Part shown: positions 18,568 to 27,673 of the stretch, in pieces
Layout of the letters: each line of letters opens with the position of its first letter
How positions within the stretch are numbered: the first letter of the stretch is position 1
Assembly (NCBI RefSeq): GCF_900176285.1
Contig: NZ_FWXF01000025.1
Coordinates: 1 to 41,045, forward strand
Reading direction: 5' to 3'
Origin: Desulfacinum hydrothermale DSM 13146
GTDB lineage: Bacteria; Desulfobacterota; Syntrophobacteria; Syntrophobacterales; DSM-9756
Length of the DNA stretch: 41,045 nt
Translations under genes and position numbers: made by a program
The notes under the pieces: generated by a model
Seen by the model: only the letters and a program-made list of their open reading frames with translations
What the model was told of the DNA's origin: nothing
Database searches by the model: none

Positions 18568-19096
18568 CACGTGCCCCCTCACGATTCAATGAACGAAGAG
18601 CCGACGGAACCCAGGGCCATCCCACTCCCAGCAGGCATTTTGCCCATTGGCTGCTCAGCTTATCTAAAAGCAGACAGGAAAGCAAACAAGGCCATGGCGG
18701 TGCTTCAACGCCGTTCCCCGTGGTGCCCAAAGGCACCCCCACGGAAGCCAACCGCACCGCTCTCGCACAGGAACGAACGGATAGGCCATTCCAGCAAGGG
18801 GAGGAAGGGACAGCTCACCTTGCAGGCTGTCTCACAATGGCATCCCGGCCTTCTGAGCAGTTGAAATGCCACCGTCGTGGTGCTTTTTGAGCTCTCAGAA
18901 AGCCTTGTCGAGGCCGGTTCAGATCCCGCCCCGACTGCGAAAAGATCAGGCCGGCGGCACGGCTCCGGCGGGTGGCCCCAAGCTTCCGTCCGCACAACAG
19001 GCGAGCGATCTGGGCGTTCTGGGGTGGCTTCCCAGCCAGACACCCCATGGGTTACTGTTGCGGAAAGCAAGCCACGCGAACGCACCTGCTTTTACT
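18568..19096. other. Intergenic region upstream of the efflux cluster
   Basis: About 530 bp between the efflux genes and the DUF202-like gene. No gene with family resemblance or ribosome site is visible; the open frames are GC-driven. It probably holds the efflux promoter, although I see no strong consensus. Confidence 0.4.
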
Positions 19097-19441
19097 TCAA
19101 TCCACCACTTCCTTGAGCACCGGATGGCGCTGTTTCAGCCGATGGACGATCCGGTCGTAGTGATGGATCCGCACGATGGACCGCACGACCAGGTAGCCCC
19201 CGAGGCCGGCCAACAGCACGCAAAGGACCAACAAAGGCGCCAGAAACGGCCACACGTCCTTCACCACGTAGTAGCGCGACGTGGTGATGAGCAGACTGAG
19301 AACGGACAGGGGCAGAACGAAAATGGCGATTCCCGTGCGGAGCGCCGCCAGGGACGTGCGCTTTTCGGCCAGAAGGAGCTGGACCTCGTTGAAGACCACC
19401 GTGGTCTCGCTGCGCTCCCGATCTTCTTCCGAACGGCTCAT
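19097..19441 (-). CDS. Small DUF202-like membrane protein
   Basis: 114 residues. The segment NEVQLLLAEKRTSLAALRTGIAIF resembles the DUF202/YidH signature (N-E-R-T-x-L-A-W-L-R-T). Two hydrophobic segments (about residues 38-58 and 64-92) are followed by a basic C-terminus. ATG at 19441 follows GGAGGAGG. It lies 88 bp downstream of the aldehyde oxidoreductase gene on the same strand. The function of the family is unknown. Confidence 0.7.
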   Translation of the reverse strand: MSRSEEDRERSETTVVFNEVQLLLAEKRTSLAALRTGIAIFVLPLSVLSLLITTSRYYVVKDVWPFLAPLLVLCVLLAGLGGYLVVRSIVRIHHYDRIVHRLKQRHPVLKEVVD

Positions 19442-19529
19442 GACCTCCTCCTTGCACAGCCCGCACCCGCGTCTCACCGGGGGCGGACGTTGGCCCAAAG
19501 GGCCGGTGGATCGAACGCCCCCTTGCGCA

Positions 19530-21302
19530 TCACGGCGCGGGCGGCACGCCGTTTTCGTCCCAGCCCCGTTCCCGGTAGTATTCTTGAAGCATGTTCTCCA
19601 TCTGCTCGGGGCTGATCACCTTGCCCGTTTCGGGAAGCGGTTCCGTGTGGAAGCGCACCGGCAGCCGGTCGTCTTGGGCCGTGAGGCCTTCTCGGATGTT
19701 GAACCTTCGGATCTGGTCCTTGATCCGGCCCGCCACCCGCCGCATGCCTTCCGTGTCCAGGTCCAAGCCCACGGTGCCCCGGAGGATTTCGGCCAGGCTG
19801 TCCCACTGGTAAAGGTCCCGGTAGAAGCGGCACAGGATCAGGGTATCGAAGAGGGTGAGCCGGTCTTCCCACTCACAGAAGACCTTGGCCTTGCCCCGGA
19901 TCATCTCCGGGTCCACCAGGCCGCTCAATTCCGGCTTGTAGAAGGTGGCCCTTAGATGGCACGCCCCGCGATCCGAAGTGCCGTAGGCCAGGCCCATGCC
20001 CTTGAGCAGCCGCGGGTCGTAGCCCGCAGGCTCCATGCCCTTCACGTGGACGGCCAGGTCCTCCAGGCCCCATTGGGCCGCCGCATGGCGGATGCCCCGG
20101 GCCAAAACGTCGCCGATACCGCGCCGGGAGGCCATGTCTTCCAGAAGGGCGGCCATGCGGTCCACCTGTCCGTAATCGATGACGTAGTCCACGACACCGC
20201 GGCGCACCGCCTCGATGGTGAAGCCCACCAGGTTGCCGGCCGTGATGGTGTCCAGGCCCAGCCGGTCGCACAGATCATTCAAGTAGGCGATCTCTTCGAT
20301 GTGGGCCACCTCGCACAGGCCGCCGAAGGCATAGATGGTCTCGAATTCAGGCCCTTCCACCACCAGACCCTTGTGACGGCCCGCCTTGACGGTGCTCAGG
20401 CGCCCGCAGGCCATGAAGCACTTGAGGCATGCGTGGGGCTTCACGTCGCAGCGCTCGTGGAGGGCCGCCGCGTTGATGCCTTCCCGGTGGTTCGCCCGCC
20501 CCTGGTGCCAATAGCGGGTGGGAAATCCCCCCGCTTCGTTCAAGACGTCCACCAGCATGGAGGTGCCCATGGTCTTGTAGGCCTTGACCCCTGGATTTTC
20601 CCGTCCTTCCCGGGCCACCTCCTTGGCGAAGCGCTTGAGAAGATCCGGATCCGCAAACTCCTTGGCCCGATGTCCCCAGAAGGCCACCGCCTTCACTTTC
20701 TTGGCCCCCAGCACGGCGCCCGTTCCCGTGCGGCCGGCGCTTCGCCAGTAATCGTTTTCCACCACGGCGAAGGCCACGCCCTTTTCCCCCGCGGGGCCGA
20801 TGGTGAGTACCCCCGGCCGGGAGGCGTCCGGCCGGTTCTTGGCAATCCATGTCTTCACCCGGTCTTCGGTCTCGAAGGTATCCCGGCCCCAGAGATCGGA
20901 GGCGTCGTGGACGAACACCCCGGCCTCGCCGATCTCGATCCACACGGGCTTTTGCGCACGGCCCTGGATGAGCACCGCGTCCACACCGGCTCCGGCCAAC
21001 CGCTCGGCCACCGTGCCTCCCGAATAGGATTCAGCGAAAAGCCCCGTCAGGGGACTCTTGGCATAGATCCCGTGCCGGCAGGACCCCCACACCGGGCTCC
21101 CCGTGGCCGCTCCTCCGGCGATCACCACGCAGTTGTCCGGTCCCAGGGGATCCGCCCCTGGCGGGATGTGACGAAGAAGCAGTTCCACCGCCAGCCCCCT
21201 GCCGCCGAGAGTCCTTTGCAGCAGCTCGTCGGGAAGAGCCTCTCGCCGGTGTGTTTCCTCCGACAGGTCCACTCGGATCAGGGTTCCGTGAAAGCCGTCC
21301 AC
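19530..21302 (-). CDS. Aldehyde:ferredoxin oxidoreductase (tungsten family)
   Basis: 590-residue AOR-family enzyme oxidising aldehydes to acids with ferredoxin, using a tungstopterin cofactor and a [4Fe-4S] cluster. N-terminal GGRGLAVELLL and TGSPVWGSCRHGIYAKSP are the AOR-N domain. NDYWRSAGRTGTGAVLGAKKVKA and the cluster motif CLKCFMAC (about residue 290) with a later Cys (LILCRFYR) complete the site. GLAYGTSDRGACHLRAT is also typical. GTG at 21302 has GGAGG 8 nt upstream. AOR is characteristic of anaerobes; the precise aldehyde is not predictable. Confidence 0.93.
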   Translation of the reverse strand: MDGFHGTLIRVDLSEETHRREALPDELLQRTLGGRGLAVELLLRHIPPGADPLGPDNCVVIAGGAATGSPVWGSCRHGIYAKSPLTGLFAESYSGGTVAERLAGAGVDAVLIQGRAQKPVWIEIGEAGVFVHDASDLWGRDTFETEDRVKTWIAKNRPDASRPGVLTIGPAGEKGVAFAVVENDYWRSAGRTGTGAVLGAKKVKAVAFWGHRAKEFADPDLLKRFAKEVAREGRENPGVKAYKTMGTSMLVDVLNEAGGFPTRYWHQGRANHREGINAAALHERCDVKPHACLKCFMACGRLSTVKAGRHKGLVVEGPEFETIYAFGGLCEVAHIEEIAYLNDLCDRLGLDTITAGNLVGFTIEAVRRGVVDYVIDYGQVDRMAALLEDMASRRGIGDVLARGIRHAAAQWGLEDLAVHVKGMEPAGYDPRLLKGMGLAYGTSDRGACHLRATFYKPELSGLVDPEMIRGKAKVFCEWEDRLTLFDTLILCRFYRDLYQWDSLAEILRGTVGLDLDTEGMRRVAGRIKDQIRRFNIREGLTAQDDRLPVRFHTEPLPETGKVISPEQMENMLQEYYRERGWDENGVPPAP

Positions 21303-21821
21303 GTTTTCCACCTCCCCGGGGCGTCCGCCCCCTCCCGTTGGTTCCCGTACCGGTACCGGCCGTTTGGAAAGAGCCGAGACACGACGGAAGAGTCCCGGCG
21401 AACTTAGGGATCATCACTTCCCTTCGCCCTTCCTCCGCCCTTGTCCCGGCACCGTGATGGCCCTTTTATAGCACGAAGGAAAGGGACTCGCCCACTTTCC
21501 GGCCGGGCCCGGCACGCCGCGGCCCAGGAAGTGACCAGGAAGGGAGCGGCCCATAGCGCGGGAGACTTTCGCTCTATCTTCCGATACGATGGACGCTTGC
21601 CGGCTCATGGGGCGCTTCCCATGAACCGGATCCAAAGGGGAAGGGACGGGCCTTGATCATGCCGCCGTCTCTGACGCGGGAGGGGTTTTCACCGCCGGAA
21701 GGCCTTTGCAAAACGACGACCCCGTGGGAAAAGACGCAGGCCGGTGAACGCCTTGGAAAGTCTCGTCAGTCGGGCTCCGGGGCCCTCCCCGGGGATGCGG
21801 GAAAGAAAAGGAGGTGTGCCG
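21303..21821. other. Divergent intergenic region, AOR / pseudouridine synthase
   Basis: No gene supported. A TATAAA hexamer on the minus strand (21470-21465) could be the -10 box for the AOR gene, but no good -35 lies at the right distance. Confidence 0.35.
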
Positions 21822-22493
21822 TTGGGCCCCATTCCCGTTTTGCATGAAGACGACCATCTGCTGGTGGTCCACAAGCCGGCCGGAATCTCCTTCCACGGCA
21901 CTTCGGGAGGCCAGGGCCTTCCCGGCCTCTTGCGGCGCCAGACGGGCCTTGAACCGCTGATCGCCGTCCACCGGCTGGACCGGATCACCTCCGGGGTGCT
22001 GGTACTGGCCCGCAGCCAAGAGGCCGCCCGGGAGCTGGGCCGGATCTTTCGAGAAAGGGAAATTGCCAAGTATTATCTGGCCATCTCCGATCGAAAGCCC
22101 AAGAAGAAGCAGGGAACGGTGGCGGGCGACATGGCCCGCAGTCGGCGTGGCACCTGGAAGCTTCTTCGAACCCGCGTCCATCCCGCCGTCACCCACTTCA
22201 CCAGTCTTTCCATGGCACCCGGCCTCAGGCTCTTCTTGTTGAAGCCCGAAACGGGCCGTACCCACCAGGTGCGGGTGGCCCTCAAGGCCCTGGGCTCCCC
22301 CGTGCTGGGCGATCCGCTCTACTGGAGTCCGGGGCCCGCCATTCCGGAACCGGACCGGGCCTATCTGCACGCCTACCGCATCCGCTTCCGCCTTTTCGGC
22401 ACGCCTTACGATATCTTGGCCCCGCCCGTCCAAGGGCGCCTCTTTGCGGCCGATGCCTTCCGGAAGGCCCTGTCCCGGATCCGTGCACCATGA
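21822..22493 (+). CDS. RluA-family pseudouridine synthase
   Basis: 223 residues; isomerises uridine to pseudouridine in RNA (target not predictable). It contains the core LLVVHKPAGISFHG, the catalytic-Asp motif HRLDRITSGVLVLA, and KPETGRTHQVRVALKALGSPVLGDPLY. There is no S4 RNA-binding domain. TTG at 21822 is chosen because AAAAGGAGG is 7 nt upstream; a GTG at 21744 in the same frame would give a longer but non-conserved N-terminus. It converges on ada with a 25-bp gap. Confidence 0.88.
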   Translation: MGPIPVLHEDDHLLVVHKPAGISFHGTSGGQGLPGLLRRQTGLEPLIAVHRLDRITSGVLVLARSQEAARELGRIFREREIAKYYLAISDRKPKKKQGTVAGDMARSRRGTWKLLRTRVHPAVTHFTSLSMAPGLRLFLLKPETGRTHQVRVALKALGSPVLGDPLYWSPGPAIPEPDRAYLHAYRIRFRLFGTPYDILAPPVQGRLFAADAFRKALSRIRAP

Positions 22494-22518
22494 TCCGAAA
22501 GGCGACAGGAAAAAGCGC

Positions 22519-23688
22519 TCAGCGACGGAGTGGGATCCGGGGCCCTTGGGGTGCGCCACCCTGGGACCTTTCCACGGTGCCCTCGCCTTGCGCGGGGCAT
22601 GGCTCCGCCTGCTCGTTTTTACGCTCCAGTCTCTCGGCCCCTTGACGCTCCAACTGGAGCAGCCGCTCCTTGCGTTCCAGGCCCCAGCGGTATCCGGCGA
22701 GCCCTCCGTCGGAACGCACCACCCGGTGGCAGGGAATAACGACGGCCGCCGGATTGGAGGCACAGGCCCGGGCCACGGCGCGGGCGGCGGAAGGCTTTTC
22801 GATCTTGCGCGCGATTTCGGCGTAGGTGGCCGTGGTCCCCGGGGGAATGTGGCGGAGCGCCTCCCACACCCGCTGCTCAAAGGCCGTGGCCTGAATGTCC
22901 AGGGGTAGATCCGGGGGACTTTGCCAGGGCGCTTCCAGATGGGCCACCACCTTCTGCACCAGAACCTGCTGGTCCGGTTCCGCCGGGAGGATCCGGGCCC
23001 GAGGAAAGCGTTCCAGGAGTTCCCCTTCCAGGGATTTGGCGTCATCGCCCAGCCACACGGCACACACCCCCCGGGCCGTGGCCGCCACCAGCACCCAGCC
23101 CAGCCCACAGGGCGCCACGGCAAAACGGATCTCCTGGTGTGGCGCGCCTTTACGGTAGATCTTGGGGGCCATGCCCAACGCCTTGGCGTCTTTTTCGTAA
23201 AAGCGACTGGAAGACCCGTAGCCCGCCCGGTGGATGGCTTCCGTAACGGAGCCGGCTCGACCCAGCTGGACCTGGATCCGGGCACGACGCACCTGAAGGG
23301 CGTATTGGCGCGGCGTGAGTCCCAAAAGGCGCTTGAAGGTCCGCTGCAGGTGGGACGGGCTGCAGCCGGCCAGCGCAGCCAAGTCCTTCAGGATCGGAAG
23401 GTCCTCGCACTGCTCCAGGACGCGGCAGATCCGTCGGACCCGTTCCGCCGCCGGGTCGGCGCCCGTGCGGTCCGGCCGACACTTTTTACAGGCCCGAAAA
23501 CCGGCCCGCTTCGCGTCCTGCCACGAATCAAAAAACCGCACGTTTTCCCGTTTGGGCCGACGGGACGCACAGGAAGGCCGACAGCGCACCCCGGTGGTTA
23601 GCACGCCATAGACGAACACCCCATCTCCGCGCACGTCCCGAGCTGCGACCGCCTTCCACTTGGCCTCGTCCGTCGAAAATGCCTGCAT
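22519..23688 (-). CDS. ada: Bifunctional Ada regulator / O6-methylguanine-DNA methyltransferase
   Basis: 389 residues; repairs methyl phosphotriesters and O6-methylguanine and activates alkylation-response genes. The N-terminal zinc domain has Cys36 and Cys40 (TTGVRCRPSCASR) and Cys67/Cys70 (ACKKC). An AraC-type HTH (LAALAGCSPSHLQRTFKRLLG) follows. The C-terminal methyltransferase carries VIPCHRVV with acceptor Cys320. About 45 extra hydrophilic residues follow the usual end of the family. ATG at 23688 follows GGGGGAAG. No partner alkB gene is next to it. Confidence 0.95.
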   Translation of the reverse strand: MQAFSTDEAKWKAVAARDVRGDGVFVYGVLTTGVRCRPSCASRRPKRENVRFFDSWQDAKRAGFRACKKCRPDRTGADPAAERVRRICRVLEQCEDLPILKDLAALAGCSPSHLQRTFKRLLGLTPRQYALQVRRARIQVQLGRAGSVTEAIHRAGYGSSSRFYEKDAKALGMAPKIYRKGAPHQEIRFAVAPCGLGWVLVAATARGVCAVWLGDDAKSLEGELLERFPRARILPAEPDQQVLVQKVVAHLEAPWQSPPDLPLDIQATAFEQRVWEALRHIPPGTTATYAEIARKIEKPSAARAVARACASNPAAVVIPCHRVVRSDGGLAGYRWGLERKERLLQLERQGAERLERKNEQAEPCPAQGEGTVERSQGGAPQGPRIPLRR

Positions 23689-24249
23689 GCCGTCTTCCCC
23701 CGTCTGGCCGTCCCCCCGGGTGCCCCATGGCCGGCACTCCATCGCGGCGCTTCCCCTTATTTTGCCCTCACACACTCCCTCTTTACACCACCCGGCCCGA
23801 ACGATCACTCCGAATCACGGCCCCCAATTTCCTTTCTTCTGGCCGTGCAAGACCAGGCAAAGACCGCGCCCCTTGCCGGCACCGGAGAAATCGGCCCCTT
23901 CGCCGCTTTGTGTGGTAGGAGCAAAGCCAGGCAAAGGTCGATCTACAGATTCAAACGAGGATGTGGGCAACAAAAAATGGGCTTGACACTAGGGCCATTT
24001 AAGTGGCACCCATCGGGGCCAATCGCAACGCACCGGTCGGCAAATCCATTGCGCTCCATGGCCCCCGTGAACTGAGTCGTTATGCCCGAGGAAGAATCGG
24101 ATGGATATCGCCACAACCATTAAATCGCTTCCTTAATCCGTGAAATTTCGCCTATGCATAAAACTATCTTACAACAGATATCTCAATGAATTTACATCTC
24201 ATTTATGCTATAGGGTCTCCCGTCACATTTTCACCCGGCAGGTGCACTC
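23689..24249. other. Intergenic region upstream of ada
   Basis: About 560 bp, becoming AT-rich after 24090. A TTGACA lies at about 23983 on the plus strand without a matching -10. No gene is recognised; it ends at the transposase relic and may include the decayed outer end of that element. Confidence 0.4.
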
Positions 24250-24519
24250 ATAAAGAAAATTGAGATCGAACAATCTTCGAAGGCCTTCTGCGGCGGACAC
24301 GCTGGCCTGGCCCTTGTGGGCAATCTGATCAACGCCACCACGAACCTGTGGGGGCAGTTGGAAAAGGAAGTTCCAGTGCGGCCGATGATCTCGCACGCGG
24401 ATGTGCTCAAGGCCTGCTTGGGGCTTCTGTGTCTGGGCAAGAGTGACTTTGAAGCCGCTGCGGAGTTTGCCGGCGATGACCTGAAAAAGTGGCTGAATCA
24501 GGGCGTCGGTGACCCCCAA
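24250..24519 (+). pseudogene. IS1380-family transposase relic (N-terminal fragment)
   Basis: The frame from 24250 reads IKKIEIEQSSKAF, then AGLALVGNLINATTNL, then ISHADVLKACLGLLCLGKSDFEAA. This is the conserved N-terminus of IS1380-type transposases. The expected ATG is ATA here, and homology stops about 90 residues in, at GDDLKKWLNQ, long before the DDE core. It is a dead remnant lying about 120 bp from the leader-distal end of the CRISPR array; no inverted repeats are recognisable. Confidence 0.75.
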
Positions 24520-24642
24520 TATGGGTTCCTATTCCATGCTGCTCGATCCACTCAATCACACTTCACTGATTCAGGAAGAGGTAAGCATCTCAACTGCATT
24601 GGCACAGAGGGTAGCGAACCGGTGTGAGTGATTCCAGTTTAT

Positions 24643-25413
24643 GCTTCAATGAGGCCGAGGCGGGAAAGCCTCGGAAATCATGCAAGCCCAAAGGGCCGCT
24701 CTGAGGGAGCAGAAGCTTCAATGAGGCCGAGGCAGGAAAGCCTCGGAAATCTTGGCGCGGCGTCCGCTGCCTGGGGTCAGGGCAATATAGCTTCAATGAG
24801 GCCGAGGCAGGAAAGCCTCGGAAATCCAGCTCCCATGATGTGAGAAACACCCTGCTGCTCTTGCTTCAATGAGGCCGAGGCAGGAAAGCCTCGGAAATCG
24901 CCCAAGAGCATCGAGGAACTCAAGCGATATGGCATGCTTCAATGAGGCCGAGGCAGGAAAGCCTCGGAAATCTCCCCTTGGCATTGTGGGCAAGCGTCCA
25001 GCGTCTTATCGCTTCAATGAGGCCGAGGCAGGAAAGCCTCGGAAATCCCTCAAGGCAGGGAGCATGCTTGCCATAACATCTGGGCTTCAATGAGGCCGAG
25101 GCAGGAAAGCCTCGGAAATCCTGGCCCTTGGCGCAATGGCTACGTGGCTCTATAAAGAGCTTCAATGAGGCCGAGGCAGGAAAGCCTCGGAAATCTTGAC
25201 GGCTATTCCAATATCGAATAAGACACTATTGCTTCAATGAGGCCGAGGCAGGAAAGCCTCGGAAATCCTATGAAAGCCAGAATTGTTATCACCACTCAAT
25301 TTGCTTCAATGAGGCCGAGGCAGGAAAGCCTCGGAAATCTGGGCATCCAGGACCTGGTCAACCGTGGCCTCGTCTAGCTTCAATGAGGCCGAGGCAGGAA
25401 AGCCTCGGAAATC
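24643..25413 (-). CRISPR. Type I-G CRISPR array, 11 repeats / 10 spacers
   Basis: Eleven 37-nt repeats start at 24643, 24715, 24790, 24863, 24936, 25011, 25084, 25159, 25231, 25303 and 25377. Plus-strand reading runs GCTTCAATGAGG ... GGAAATC. Each holds a 7-bp stem CCGAGGC/GCCTCGG around a 6-nt loop. Spacers (left to right) are 35, 38, 36, 36, 38, 36, 38, 35, 35 and 37 nt, all different. Only the leftmost repeat has a substitution (GGCGGG for GGCAGG), marking the old, leader-distal end. On the minus strand the repeat ends in ATTGAAGC, the typical crRNA 5' handle, so transcription is leftward from the cas side. Confidence 0.98.
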
Positions 25414-25617
25414 ACCACCTCCACCGGCCCTGTGGCTGCAAGACATTGCGGGGGCCGGTTCGAGTGGTTCTTGTTTGGTTCCCCAATCCATTGCCAGGAT
25501 CCATGTCCATGGTCAAGCCTCACCCGTTAAATCTTTTGTTTTCAAAGAGCTATGAACTTCGAGCGCTCCCCGGGCTTTCGTCGGCACCGGAGCGCTCGCC
25601 CGTCTCCGGCAGCCTCT
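25414..25617 (-). promoter_or_regulatory. CRISPR leader
   Basis: About 200 bp between the newest repeat (25377-25413) and the cas2 stop. Minus strand holds an AT-rich block (about 25560-25511, GCTCTTTGAAAACAAAAG then ATTTAACGGG). This location fits the array promoter and spacer-integration signals; exact boxes are not identifiable. Confidence 0.7.
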
Positions 25618-25905
25618 TCACACAATCACCGGCCGCCTTTCCACCACACGATATTCCTTGCCAAGGCTCTGGACCTTCATCTGAACCCCCTCGGCGGGTC
25701 CCAAGTCCATGATGAGAACATGATCTTCGTCCTGGTTCACAATGGTTCGAAGGGTCTCCTCCATGCGAAGCCGCCTGATGCGGTCCAGACGGCATTGAAA
25801 CACGGAAAGCTGCAGCCATTCTCCGTAGCCCTTCATGGCCTTGTACAGACGGCGCCATCGCTTGTCATCTCGAATGTCGTAGCAGACCAGGTACAAATGC
25901 TCCAT
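25618..25905 (-). CDS. cas2: CRISPR-associated endonuclease Cas2
   Basis: 95-residue ferredoxin-fold protein that bridges Cas1 dimers during spacer acquisition. It starts [22 protein letters not shown] with the conserved N-terminal beta-strand Asp (YDI) and continues [15 protein letters not shown], typical of Cas2. ATG at 25905 has GGGAG upstream; a GTG two codons earlier is less well placed. It is the last gene of the cas operon, 40 bp after cas4-cas1, and abuts the leader. Confidence 0.95.
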   Translation of the reverse strand: MEHLYLVCYDIRDDKRWRRLYKAMKGYGEWLQLSVFQCRLDRIRRLRMEETLRTIVNQDEDHVLIMDLGPAEGVQMKVQSLGKEYRVVERRPVIV

Positions 25906-25945
25906 AACCACTTTCTCCCGCGCTACTGGAGCCCCGAAGCTCGCT

Positions 25946-27661
25946 TCAACGGGTGACGAAGTTGGGATAGCGTGAAATTTCTCCCGCCAGGTAGCGAACC
26001 AGAAGACGCGCCTGTACTTCCAGGAGCCTCCGATAACTCAGCCTGTAGTGGAAAATGGGATGTGTCACCTCCTGGGCCAGCCGTCTTTCCAAGGCGGCGA
26101 TGAACTTCTTGCGGCCACTGGCTGTCAGCGCGCAGGAGCCGGCCGCGTGTACGAAGTCTTCCGGTTGGACCTCCCCGTTGTTGACCGCCGTGAGGACCGC
26201 GGAATCCGCCAGCAGAGGCCGAAAGGGTTCCATCATGTCCAGCGCCAGTGCTGGGCGGCCAAACCGGGGCTGGTGATAGAAGCCGCGGTAGGAATCCAGC
26301 CCCACGGTGGAAAGAGCCACCGTCCATTCCTTGACCAAAAGGGCGTAGGCGAAGGAGAGCATGGCGTTGATGGGGTCTCGGGGCGGGCGGCGATTGCGCG
26401 ATCGGAAATCGAAGGCGTGTCCCGCACCTTCCGTCGCTTTGAGCATGCGGGAAAAGTGCTGAAAGTAACGGGTGGCCGCCGCCCCCTCCACGCCCAAAAG
26501 GGATTCCAGCGTCTCGGCCCGCGCTGCGGCGCGCATATCCGCCTTCATGAGGGCCATGAGGCGGGCGGGCGCCTTGGCCTCGTTACCTTCGCCTCTCCAG
26601 TTTCGCCGGAGCAGCGTGCGGCAGTTGGCGATCTTGGCCACCACCCAGCTCCGAGCCAGATCCAGACACCTGTCCGGGTCGAAGCTGGCCCGATACTGGT
26701 GGGTGCGCGTTTCCACGTTGCGGTTTCCGGTGCCCACCGTGTGGCCCAGAAACCAGCCACCGTAGCTTAGGTATGTGACCGGTATCTGCCGCCGGAAACA
26801 TTCGTGCAAGGCCGGAGTGCTCATGGCCGCCGGTCCGAAGAGAACCACTTGAGAAATCTCCTCCAATCGTACCTGGGCGACCTTTTCCCGGTTCTCCTGG
26901 ACAACGAGACATTGCCCGTCCTTTCGAACGTAGCTTCCCGGGGACTGCACATAGAGAGGAAGGGCGGAATCCAGGGCAGGGAAAAGAGGCCTCGGTTCCA
27001 GATCGGCCCCGTTGATGAAGCGCAATTCATCGGGAAGACAGATGCCCACCAGGGAGCATTTGGCGCACTTGGGGCTGTCCTCCAACGGAGGCGGTATCTT
27101 GCCGCTTTCGGCCACGGCCCGGAGCTCCCGGATGGCCCGCAGCGTTTCCGAAATGAGCTCATCGTCGAATGGGACCGGCACCCGCTCCTTGGACGCCACG
27201 TAATAAAGGATGCCCTCGTCGGAGCGGTAGCCATGTTCGCGAAGCAGCAATCCCTGAACGCAGAGCTGAACCCTTTCCGGAAGATAGGCGCCCTTGGACA
27301 CATGGGGACGCTTGCCCCGCTTGTAGTCCACCGGCCGCACTTGATCGCCCCAACCTTCCACCAGGTCTGTCTTGGCAATGACCCCCAGCCGTTCCGAGGC
27401 CAAGTCCACCGACCGGGCATGGATCGCCGCGGACTCCTCTCCCGCCTCCGGCAGCCGACCGCCTTTTTGATCCACCCGCCGGTGCTTGATCTTCCCATCC
27501 ACGGTGTACTCGTTGTGGGCGAACTCGCCCTGCACCCATTCGAGATAGGCCAGCCGCGGACAATAGACGTATTCATTGACCATGCGCGCCGGCAGCAGGG
27601 GCGGTTCGTCGGAGCGCCGTGGCGAGCGGGATGCACGATCCCTCTGGGATGTGATTTCCAT
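25946..27661 (-). CDS. cas4-cas1: Cas4-Cas1 fusion, spacer acquisition
   Basis: 571 residues. The N-terminal Cas4 part (to about residue 215) has [18 protein letters not shown], the RecB-nuclease motif VDYKRGKRP and a C-terminal cysteine cluster [10 protein letters not shown], which with the first Cys ligates [4Fe-4S]. The Cas1 integrase part has [29 protein letters not shown] and [22 protein letters not shown], holding the metal-binding Glu, His and acidic residues. The fusion is a hallmark of type I-G loci; Cas4 trims prespacers and selects PAM, and Cas1-Cas2 integrates. ATG at 27661 is used; a GTG at 27667 is possible. Confidence 0.95.
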   Translation of the reverse strand: MEITSQRDRASRSPRRSDEPPLLPARMVNEYVYCPRLAYLEWVQGEFAHNEYTVDGKIKHRRVDQKGGRLPEAGEESAAIHARSVDLASERLGVIAKTDLVEGWGDQVRPVDYKRGKRPHVSKGAYLPERVQLCVQGLLLREHGYRSDEGILYYVASKERVPVPFDDELISETLRAIRELRAVAESGKIPPPLEDSPKCAKCSLVGICLPDELRFINGADLEPRPLFPALDSALPLYVQSPGSYVRKDGQCLVVQENREKVAQVRLEEISQVVLFGPAAMSTPALHECFRRQIPVTYLSYGGWFLGHTVGTGNRNVETRTHQYRASFDPDRCLDLARSWVVAKIANCRTLLRRNWRGEGNEAKAPARLMALMKADMRAAARAETLESLLGVEGAAATRYFQHFSRMLKATEGAGHAFDFRSRNRRPPRDPINAMLSFAYALLVKEWTVALSTVGLDSYRGFYHQPRFGRPALALDMMEPFRPLLADSAVLTAVNNGEVQPEDFVHAAGSCALTASGRKKFIAALERRLAQEVTHPIFHYRLSYRRLLEVQARLLVRYLAGEISRYPNFVTR

Positions 27662-27673
27662 GGGCACAAGACC

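Noticed and set aside
18568-19096. Possible transposon end upstream of the efflux cluster
   Set aside because: No inverted repeat pair, transposase fragment or target duplication could be identified.
25340-25376. Newest CRISPR spacer as a self-targeting match to gcvPA (about 7203-7216)
   Set aside because: Only about 14 consecutive bases (CATCCAGGACCTGG) are shared and the rest differs; a chance match of common codons.
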